From Solidesulfovibrio aerotolerans (GTDB taxonomy: Bacteria; Desulfobacterota; Desulfovibrionia; Desulfovibrionales; Desulfovibrionaceae): a stretch of 64,000 bases of DNA. Numbering within the stretch: the first letter of the stretch is position 1; every line of letters begins with the position of its first letter. The stretch spans positions 1 through 64,000 of the forward strand of contig NZ_WVUD01000020.1 in assembly GCF_009856865.1 (NCBI RefSeq). Reading direction: 5' to 3'. Positions 7,788 through 14,319 of this stretch are shown here, piece by piece. The notes beneath the pieces are model-generated. The model worked only from the letters and a program-made list of their open reading frames with translations. It was not told the DNA's origin and did no database searches. A program made the position numbers and the translations under genes.

Positions 7788-8842
7788 GGAGCACTCCTTC
7801 CTTTATCGGGATTGCCGACGGTCCAGCCGGCTTCGGTTCGCTCAATACGGCCGAGAATCGGCCCCAGCCGGCGCAGCCGACTGCCGCACGGACACGGTCC
7901 GGGCAGCATACGGGCCGCGTCGCCGGTGCGGTAGCGGATAAGCGGCAGGCCACGCGGGGTGAGCGTGGTAAAGACCACCTCCCCCACGGCACCGGCGGCA
8001 ACCGGCGCATCGCCAAGCGGCTCAAGGACTTCAAAATACAGTTGGGCCTCGCGCAGATGGTAGCCGCAGCCGGCCGCACATTCCATGCCGCCGCCATAGG
8101 CCATTTCCGTGGCGCTGTAATAGTCGAAAACCCGGCAGCCGAAGCGGGCGGCGGTTTTCTCCCGCAACTCGGGAGAAAGGAAATCAGAAGCGTAGACCAC
8201 CGAACGCAAGGTGCCCCGGGCGGCATCCATAACGGCAGGGTCGTCCAGGGCGGCGACAAGCTGCGACGGCGCGGCAATAAGGCTTTGGGGGCGATGGCTG
8301 GCCAGGGCCTCGGCCAGACGCGCCGGATTGCCGGAGGGGTCGCCAAAAACCGGAACGGCCCCAAGCCGGGCCATGCCGCGCCCGATCAGATCGCCCACGC
8401 TGTCGGGTTTTGCCGCCGGGAAAAGGATCAGCACCGTGTCGCCGGGATCAAGGGTCACGGCCATAACGACCCGGAAGCAGTCGAGCGTTTCCTCGATATC
8501 GGCATCGGTTAAGGCCATGCGCTTGGGCGGGCCGGTGGTGCCGGAGGTGGCCACGGTGACCAGCCGGGCGATGGCGTCCTGGGGGACGGTGAGAAACCGG
8601 GGAAACGACGCGGCCAGTTCGGCCGGCGTGGTGGTCGGGAGCGTTGCAAAGGCTGGCACACTGTCCGGGAACCCGGGCGGCAGATGGGCCAACCGGTCGC
8701 GGTAAAACGGGGCGGTGCGGGCGTAAGCCACGGCTCGCTTCAGGGCCGCGAGCTGCCAGTCGGCCAGCCGGGCGGGATCAAGGGTTTCGCCAGCCTGACC
8801 GATGGCCCCAGCGATCCAGGCGTCAAAAGGACTCAGGCGCAT
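7784..8842 (-). CDS. AMP-dependent CoA ligase-like protein (DVU_1553 family)
   Basis: A 352-residue adenylate-forming enzyme related to phenylacetate-CoA ligases but shorter, since PaaK is about 430 residues. Visible motifs are the P-loop VTVATSGTTGPPKRMAL, the A5-like DYYSATEMAYGGG, and YRTGDAARMLPGPCPCGSRLRRLGPILGR with a CxC before the last turn. The start MRLSPFDAW overlaps the end of the radical SAM gene by 10 nt. It presumably adenylates a carboxylate, but no substrate is known. Its fixed place between XdhC and the radical SAM protein suggests a part in maturing or feeding the aldehyde oxidoreductase. Confidence 0.82.
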   Translation of the reverse strand: MRLSPFDAWIAGAIGQAGETLDPARLADWQLAALKRAVAYARTAPFYRDRLAHLPPGFPDSVPAFATLPTTTPAELAASFPRFLTVPQDAIARLVTVATSGTTGPPKRMALTDADIEETLDCFRVVMAVTLDPGDTVLILFPAAKPDSVGDLIGRGMARLGAVPVFGDPSGNPARLAEALASHRPQSLIAAPSQLVAALDDPAVMDAARGTLRSVVYASDFLSPELREKTAARFGCRVFDYYSATEMAYGGGMECAAGCGYHLREAQLYFEVLEPLGDAPVAAGAVGEVVFTTLTPRGLPLIRYRTGDAARMLPGPCPCGSRLRRLGPILGRIERTEAGWTVGNPDKGRSAP

Positions 8843-10170
8843 GTTTTGCGGCGATAGAGCGCCGTGCCGTCGGCGGCTGTGAGATTGTACAGGCAAAATG
8901 GAATGAGCCGGTCATCCGGCGCGGCCACATGGATGCAGCAGCCCCGCGCCCGCTCCAGATCCAGGGTCCAGGCGTCCATAAAGGCCATGGCCGAAATACT
9001 GAGGCTGGGCGCTGCGGCTGCTGCGGCCAGGAAACGGTCGAAATCATCTTTAATCTGCTCGCCGGCCGGAGCGGCCTTGGCCGCGCCCCACTGCCGGGCC
9101 ACAAAGGCCATGGACTGGCGCGCCCCTTCCTCGGCCGGGATGGCCGATTTGTCGCAGCAGCCGCCGCCCCCGGCCAGGGTCAGCCGGCCGCCGGGCGCAA
9201 CCCGGTAGGTGGCGGAAAACGAGCACAGGGAATGCTCGCAGCACGGCGGATGCAGATCCGCCGCCCGGACCATGCCCTCGGTCTGCCCTTCCAGGGCGGC
9301 CATGACCTCAGGCAGGGTCAGGCGCGGGGCGTTGGCCCCGTTGCCGGGATAGCGGCCAAAATGGGCGGCGGGCTGGAAATGGACGCCGCGCACCGCCGGG
9401 GCCAGTGTCGCGGCCAGCCGGATAAGGGCACCAACCTCGCCGTCGTTGACCCCGGGAACCAGGGTGGCCACCAGCACCACGCCCAGGTTCGCAGCGGCGC
9501 AGGCATCTATGGCAGCACGCTTCTCCCGGGCCAGGGACCGGCCGCGCAGGGCCACATGGACGGCGTCGCTGACCCCGTCGCACTGCAAAAAGACCGAATC
9601 CAGCCCCGCCCCGGCCAGACGCCCGGCCAAAGCGGGATCGGCCGCCAGGGCCAGACCATTGGTATTGAGCTGGACAAACGGGAACCCGGCCTTTTTGGCC
9701 AGGGCCACGATTTCGGGCAAATCGGTGCGGAGCGTCGGTTCGCCGCCGGAAAGCTGGAGATTGGCCGGCCCGGCAGCGCGTCTGGCCCGCATAAGCCGGG
9801 TTTCCACAGCAGCCAGGGTGGGATCGGCGGCAAAACCGGTCCCGGCATCGGCAAAGCAGACCGGGCAGCCGAGGTTGCAGCGGCCGGTGATCTCAAAAAC
9901 GACGGTACAGGTGCGTTGGGTATGTTCCGGGCACAGGCCGCAGACAAAAGGACAGCCCTCGCCAGGGGCGGTGCCGGCCGGGGTGCTTCCCAAGCGCGGC
10001 GTCTTGGGCCGCTCCCAGCCCGCAAGCCCCGGCGGACCATGCCAGAAGCGGCTGCGAAATTCGCCGTGCTGCGGGCAGGTCCGCACCAGCCAGCCGTCCT
10101 CTCCAACAATTTCTCGGCGTGCCGGCAGCCGGGCCAAACACACCGGACACAAACTCTCTGTCACCGTCAC
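8833..10170 (-). CDS. Radical SAM protein, TrsS-like
   Basis: A 445-residue radical SAM enzyme. The cluster motif is CNLGCPVC (Cys98, Cys102, Cys105), binding the [4Fe-4S] that cleaves S-adenosylmethionine. It is preceded by two cysteine-rich blocks (CPVC near residue 8, CPFVCGLC near 73) and followed by LSGGEPTLRTDLPEI. The C-terminal third has CCEHSLC, GGCCDKS and GCCIHVA, where extra Fe-S or metal sites may form. The domain order resembles the family I recall as radical SAM (seleno)protein TrsS, in which some members carry selenocysteine; here only Cys is seen. Start ATG at 10170 has GGGAG close upstream. Product unknown. Confidence 0.82.
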   Translation of the reverse strand: MTVTESLCPVCLARLPARREIVGEDGWLVRTCPQHGEFRSRFWHGPPGLAGWERPKTPRLGSTPAGTAPGEGCPFVCGLCPEHTQRTCTVVFEITGRCNLGCPVCFADAGTGFAADPTLAAVETRLMRARRAAGPANLQLSGGEPTLRTDLPEIVALAKKAGFPFVQLNTNGLALAADPALAGRLAGAGLDSVFLQCDGVSDAVHVALRGRSLAREKRAAIDACAAANLGVVLVATLVPGVNDGEVGALIRLAATLAPAVRGVHFQPAAHFGRYPGNGANAPRLTLPEVMAALEGQTEGMVRAADLHPPCCEHSLCSFSATYRVAPGGRLTLAGGGGCCDKSAIPAEEGARQSMAFVARQWGAAKAAPAGEQIKDDFDRFLAAAAAAPSLSISAMAFMDAWTLDLERARGCCIHVAAPDDRLIPFCLYNLTAADGTALYRRKTCA

Positions 10171-10210
10171 ATTTTTCTCCCAAAAAAATCGAAGGGGAAG
10201 GCAGAAGAGT

Positions 10211-10300
10211 GCCTCCGGCGGCCAAAGGGGTGACCCCTTTGGAATCCCTCCTGGAAGGCAAGGGGTTAAAGGGGAACGGCGTTGCCGCGACGATGGGTGG
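10211..10300 (+). repeat. Dispersed hairpin repeat, long variant A
   Basis: GCCTCCGGCGGCC, a 9-bp stem (10222-10230 with 10234-10242, loop TGA), GGAATCCC, then a tail containing AAGGCAAGGGGTTAA and GGAACGGCGTTGCCG. About 90 bases agree closely with the reverse complement of 36601-36689. Confidence 0.85.
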
Positions 10301-10330
10301 GGGGATGATCTCCCCCCCGTTGAAAGTCTT

Positions 10331-10382
10331 TGGAAAGGGGGTCCGGGGGAAAACCTTTCTTCAGAAAGGTTTTCCCCCGGTT
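10331..10382 (-). repeat. 17-bp perfect hairpin after the C-GCAxxG-C-C gene
   Basis: Arms 10343-10359 and 10364-10380 pair perfectly over 17 bp around TTCA, and the GGACCCCC signature of the repeat family follows on the minus strand. It begins 5 nt past the stop of the gene at 10387 and likely terminates or protects that transcript. It splits the maturation cluster in two. Confidence 0.85.
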
Positions 10383-10386
10383 CGTC

Positions 10387-10830
10387 TTACTCCCTGCCTT
10401 CGGCAGGGTCTATACCGTAACTGACCAGCAATTCGAGGATATGATTCCAGGCATCGGCCATAAGTCCGCCGCAGCGGGTGGGATCGGGCTTGCCGTCGTT
10501 TAAGATGGCGGCGCAGGTGGTGGCCCCGTAGTCATCTTTGACGCGTGCGGTGAACCACTCCACGAAATCGGCCACCACGGCGTCGGCCTGCGTAAAGGGC
10601 GTTTCCTCGTCGCGTCCTTTGCCGGTGTAAAGGCCCAGCACCAGACAGCCGCCGGTCAGGATGCCGCATTCGCCGCCGCAGCCGCCCATGCCGTGGCACA
10701 GGCCTCTGGCGGCGCGCACCAGTTCGGGATTTTCGCGGCCCTGGGCCTTTAAGGCCAAAAGCACCAGAATCTGGCTACAGCAGTAGCCCACATGGGCCAG
10801 GGGCAAAATTTCGAGCAGCGTGGGATTCAT
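10387..10830 (-). CDS. C-GCAxxG-C-C family protein (DVU_1555 family)
   Basis: A 147-residue protein of the C_GCAxxG_C_C (RCDVU) family, whose spaced cysteines are thought to bind a redox cofactor. Cys residues visible are the CC pair near 17-18, CHGMGGCGGECG at 45-56, GGCLV near 61, then Cys106 and Cys120. The usual GCAxxG core is GCGGEC here. The start MNPTLLEILP overlaps the methyltransferase stop by 4 nt (ATGA). An open extension to 11346 is antisense-like noise. It may accept electrons or hold a metal for the neighbouring radical SAM or Mop proteins. Function unproven. Confidence 0.82.
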   Translation of the reverse strand: MNPTLLEILPLAHVGYCCSQILVLLALKAQGRENPELVRAARGLCHGMGGCGGECGILTGGCLVLGLYTGKGRDEETPFTQADAVVADFVEWFTARVKDDYGATTCAAILNDGKPDPTRCGGLMADAWNHILELLVSYGIDPAEGRE

Positions 10831-11681
10831 GCAGACACCTCCTTGCGGCTGATCCACAGGCCGTAGCCCAGACGGGGTTTGGCACCGGTTGCGTCGCAAC
10901 TCGGCTCGCGGCCGGTCAGGACGACCATCACTTCCCGGGCCGAGCCGAGTTCGAGGACGAGGCGACAGGAAAGATCGATGAGGAGTTTGGTGTGGTCCTC
11001 GAAAATGATCGGGGTGATCCCCTGGCGCAGCAAACGCGCTTCGGCCACGTCGCGGGGCACGGCTCCGGCGGCGCAGCCCGAACCGCAACCGCCCGCCCCC
11101 GGAGCACCGGCCTGCAAGTACAGATCGGACACGATGAGAAAGCCGCCGGGAACAAGCACCCGGGCGATCTCGGCCAGGGCGGCCTCGGGCTGCGGCAGGG
11201 CCGAGAGCACGCATTCGCAAAAAACGCCGTCGCAGGAGGCAGCGCCAAGGGGCAGCCGCCCGGCATCGGCCCGCAGCGCCCGGCCCGGGACGCGGCCGGC
11301 GGCCTCGGCCAGCAGTGTGGCGGAAAAATCGATGCCCACGGCGCAAAAACCAGCCTCGTCAAAGCGGGCCAGACTGGCCCCGGCACCGCAGCCGCAATCG
11401 AGCAGCACCGAGCCGGCGGCAAAGGGGAGCATGTCCAAGGCCCGCTCGGTCAGTGTCAGCCCGCCGGGCCGGATGGCCCCGCCCGTGGCCCGGCGCACGT
11501 CGGCCCGTTCATAGGGCCGCTCAGGGGGCGACACCTCGGGGCGTCCGTAAGGCCGCTCGTCGCACCACACCACGGGTCGCTCAGAGAGCCGCCCGCCGGC
11601 ACCCGGGCCGGCCCGGGCGAAGTCGCGCCGGGGGGGCGGCACCCCGTCCCCTGCCGCCGCGCGGGCAGCCGGGGCGGCCAC
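10827..11681 (-). CDS. SAM-dependent methyltransferase (DVU_1556/TrsM-like)
   Basis: A 284-residue class I methyltransferase. After about 70 low-complexity residues the SAM-binding motif LLDCGCGAGASLARF (near 93) is clear, then VGIDFSATLLAEAA and RADAGRLPLGAASCDGVFCEC. An insertion of Cys and Gly, GGCGSGCAAG, near residue 200 is unusual for this fold and may bind a metal. Start is GTG at 11681, with GGAGG 6 nt upstream, sharing one base with the preceding stop (TAGTG). Its substrate is unknown; the name TrsM I recall pairs it with the TrsS radical SAM protein. Confidence 0.82.
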   Translation of the reverse strand: MAAPAARAAAGDGVPPPRRDFARAGPGAGGRLSERPVVWCDERPYGRPEVSPPERPYERADVRRATGGAIRPGGLTLTERALDMLPFAAGSVLLDCGCGAGASLARFDEAGFCAVGIDFSATLLAEAAGRVPGRALRADAGRLPLGAASCDGVFCECVLSALPQPEAALAEIARVLVPGGFLIVSDLYLQAGAPGAGGCGSGCAAGAVPRDVAEARLLRQGITPIIFEDHTKLLIDLSCRLVLELGSAREVMVVLTGREPSCDATGAKPRLGYGLWISRKEVSA

Positions 11682-11896
11682 TACTTGTCCTCCAGGAGCT
11701 GCTCCACTTCAAACATCTTGCCCACGGCCAGAAACTCGGGGACCAGCGACAGGCCGCAGGCGGGACAAGTCAAAAGTGTAATGGTGAAGCCGCCCTGGAG
11801 ATAGGTGACGCCGACGGGTGCGGCAACCAGCGGCTGGTTGCAGGCGGCGCACAGCCACGAACCGGATTCGGGCAGATAGGTTGGCGTGTCGTTCAT
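11681..11896 (-). CDS. Small two-CxxC redox/zinc-ribbon protein (DVU_1557 family)
   Basis: A 71-residue protein with CAAC at 16-19 and CPAC near 43-46, the spacing of a zinc ribbon or rubredoxin-like knuckle that binds Zn or Fe through four Cys. The start MNDTPTYLPESG is chosen over an open frame reaching 11998. The family is annotated as a redox protein from context only. It is translated between the large flavin/Fe-S protein and the methyltransferase, so it may shuttle electrons or metal among them. Confidence 0.8.
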   Translation of the reverse strand: MNDTPTYLPESGSWLCAACNQPLVAAPVGVTYLQGGFTITLLTCPACGLSLVPEFLAVGKMFEVEQLLEDK

Positions 11897-11901
11897 GGCC
11901 G

Positions 11902-14238
11902 TTAGCCCTCCTGCCGGTCCACGCCGGAGACGTTCATGCGGTGGCTGTAGGCGGCGTGAATGTGGGCCGCGCCGTCGATCAGTTCGTAGAGCGCCCAATA
12001 GGTGACGCGCGCCGTGGCAAACCCGGCCAGATGGCGGCCGGTGGCCGTGTCGGTGAATTTGCGCCCGGTGGCCTCGGCCCGGGCCACGGTGCGGGCCACG
12101 TCGGTATCAAGGATGTGGCGCGCCTCCATGACTTGGCGCACGACGTCGGGGATGACCAGCGGCAGGGCCGGCGGCGTTTCGGGTGGTTGCGGCTCGTGCC
12201 ACACGGTTTCGAGCATCTGGCGCTTCAGGCGCGCCCGGGCCTCGTGGCGGTAGGAAAAGCCCGGATCGGGCCGCTCGGCCGGGTCATCCGATCCACCGGG
12301 AAAGAGCAGATCGAGCAGATGATAGGTCCGCTTGCCAGCCCCGGCCAGCCGGTCGCGGCACATGGAGCAGGTGGCCACGAAATCGCGCGGGCTTTCGGCC
12401 ACCCGGCGGGCCAGGGTCGCGGCGGCCAGTTCCGGGTTGGCGTTGGCTTGCAGTCCCCCGAAGCCACAGCAGGAGGCCAGCCGGCCCGAAGCAGGCAGTT
12501 CCTCCACGGCGACGCCGATCCTGCCGAGGATTTCGCGCACCGCCGCCAGTCCGGCCACGTCGTGGCGGCCGGTGCAGGCGTCGTGGACGGCCACGGGGCC
12601 GGCCGGCAGCCTCACGCCGGCCACCGGGCCGGATGGCAGCGAAACACCCACCTGGGGCAGACCGGTTTCGTCCAAAAGAACGCGCCACAAGGAAACCACG
12701 GGGATTTCGGGGGCCAGACGGGCGAAGGTGGCCTGGCAGGAGGCGCAGGCGGCAATGACCCGGGGCTGGCCAAGGGCCTCCCAGTCGGCGCGAAAAGCGG
12801 CCATGGCCGCCTCGGCCAGCTCCTGCCGGCCGGCCCACCAGGCCGGCGCGCCGCAGCAGGCCAACCCCAACCCCACGCCGCCGGCCAGCCCGGCCCGCAG
12901 ATGGGCATAGACGGCCGGCACGGACGCGGCCGGATCGCCGCCGAGCTGGCAGCCCGGGAAAAAGAGGTGGGAGCACGACGCCTCGCCCGGTGCGGCCCGC
13001 ACCAGGCGAAAAGCGGCCGACTGCGAAAAGGCCATGTCCTCCAGCACGAACTCATGGGCCCAAAGCGGCATCTTGCCGCGCGACACCATATCGCGCCGGG
13101 CAGCCACAATGAGATCGGGCATGGAGAAGCCCGACGGGCACAATTCCTCGCACTGGCCGCACAGGGTGCAGGAATTAATCATCTGATTATAGGACCGCGC
13201 GCCCTGCACAATGGAAAGATTATTATAGATCTGGCGGGCGTAAACCTTGGGATAGCCCTTATATTTCGCCAGATAGGTGCAGGATTTGACACATTCCAGA
13301 CACTGGCATTCCAGGCACCGGGCGGCTTCGGCCTGGGCCTCGGCCGGGGTCAGGCCGGCCCCCGGATCGGCCGGGACAACGCCCGGCAGGGGAATAACCC
13401 CCTGGGTATTGGTGAAAAGCCGCGTGGGGCAGGCCCCCTCGCGCTCCCGGGAGGCGGTGATGGACACGCCGGCCATGTGCCGGTCCATGGACACGGCAGC
13501 CTTGCGGCCTTCGCCGGCCAGGGCAATGACGGAAAGCGGCTGTCCGGGGGTGACAAAGCCACCGCAGAAAACGCCGTCGCGACCCAGCAGGGCCAGGGTC
13601 ACGGCGTCCACGGCCTCGCGGCCCACAGACAGGAAATTTGCGTCGAGCATTTCGACGTAGACAGCGTCGTATTCGCCGCCCAAGCGGTCCAACAGTGCGG
13701 CATTGAGGGTTTGGCCCGCCCGAAAGACCACGTTGAGCCGCCCCATGATTTCGAGTTCGGCAGCAAGGGCGCCTGCCGGCAGCAGTTCGGAAAGACCGAG
13801 CAGATGGCCGCCCACGGCCTCGCCGGCCACATACACGTCCACGCCGTAGCCTTTTTTGCCGAGATCCCAGGCCACGGTCAGGGCGCTGACATCGCCGCCC
13901 ATGACTGCCGCGCGTTTGCCCTTGCCGGGCATGGCGAGCGGTTTGGTGGCCGCACCGGTGGCGTTTATGATGGTGCGCTCCACAGCGCCCATGGCCAACG
14001 AGGTGTCGATGGAGCCTCGGACGCAGGGGCCCTGGCACAGATGGTCGCACACCCGCCCAAGGACCGTCGGCAACGGCAGGGTGCGGTCGAGGAGCTTTCG
14101 CGCGCCGGCCAAATCGCCTACCCGGACCAGGGTCATCACCTTGCGCACATCCACGTGGAGCGGGCAGGCGGCCTGGCAGGCCGGCTGTTCCTCCTGGATG
14201 CAGCGGTACTCGATATCGTGCAAACCCTGCTGGTCCAT
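11902..14238 (-). CDS. Flavin/Fe-S oxidoreductase with GltD-like and HdrD-like parts
   Basis: A 778-residue fusion. The N terminus has QPACQAACPLHVDVRKVM, like the Fe-S entry domain of the GltD family, followed by a dinucleotide-binding segment around KRAAVMGGDVSALTVAW. The middle has ferredoxin cysteines in CTLCGQCEELC near residue 410 and a Cys group in CLECQCLECVKSC. The C-terminal third has two CCG motifs, CCGAPAWW and CCGFGGLQ, as in HdrD and GlpC. This is the protein I recall as pyridine nucleotide-disulfide oxidoreductase/dicluster-binding (DVU_1558). It likely connects Mop to NAD(P) or a thiol-disulfide couple. AGGAGGGGAGGC precedes the ATG. Confidence 0.85.
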   Translation of the reverse strand: MDQQGLHDIEYRCIQEEQPACQAACPLHVDVRKVMTLVRVGDLAGARKLLDRTLPLPTVLGRVCDHLCQGPCVRGSIDTSLAMGAVERTIINATGAATKPLAMPGKGKRAAVMGGDVSALTVAWDLGKKGYGVDVYVAGEAVGGHLLGLSELLPAGALAAELEIMGRLNVVFRAGQTLNAALLDRLGGEYDAVYVEMLDANFLSVGREAVDAVTLALLGRDGVFCGGFVTPGQPLSVIALAGEGRKAAVSMDRHMAGVSITASREREGACPTRLFTNTQGVIPLPGVVPADPGAGLTPAEAQAEAARCLECQCLECVKSCTYLAKYKGYPKVYARQIYNNLSIVQGARSYNQMINSCTLCGQCEELCPSGFSMPDLIVAARRDMVSRGKMPLWAHEFVLEDMAFSQSAAFRLVRAAPGEASCSHLFFPGCQLGGDPAASVPAVYAHLRAGLAGGVGLGLACCGAPAWWAGRQELAEAAMAAFRADWEALGQPRVIAACASCQATFARLAPEIPVVSLWRVLLDETGLPQVGVSLPSGPVAGVRLPAGPVAVHDACTGRHDVAGLAAVREILGRIGVAVEELPASGRLASCCGFGGLQANANPELAAATLARRVAESPRDFVATCSMCRDRLAGAGKRTYHLLDLLFPGGSDDPAERPDPGFSYRHEARARLKRQMLETVWHEPQPPETPPALPLVIPDVVRQVMEARHILDTDVARTVARAEATGRKFTDTATGRHLAGFATARVTYWALYELIDGAAHIHAAYSHRMNVSGVDRQEG

Positions 14239-14259
14239 GCCTCCCCTCCTGGTTACAAA

Positions 14260-14290
14260 GACGGGGCGGACGGCAACCGCCCGCCCCGTC
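14260..14290 (-). terminator. Hairpin between mop and the downstream gene (leaky terminator)
   Basis: Ten perfect base pairs (14260-14269 with 14281-14290) plus three inner pairs past a mismatch; on the minus strand a short TTTGT follows. Read-through would reach the next gene, whose ribosome site starts within 12 nt. This probably lowers expression of maturation genes relative to mop. Confidence 0.65.
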
Positions 14291-14319
14291 GGGGTCACAT
14301 CAGGATGCGTGAAACGGTC

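Noticed and set aside
10387-11346. Longer version of the C-GCAxxG-C-C protein
   Set aside because: The extra 172 residues are the wrong frame of the methyltransferase gene; the ATG at 10830 with ATGA overlap is natural.
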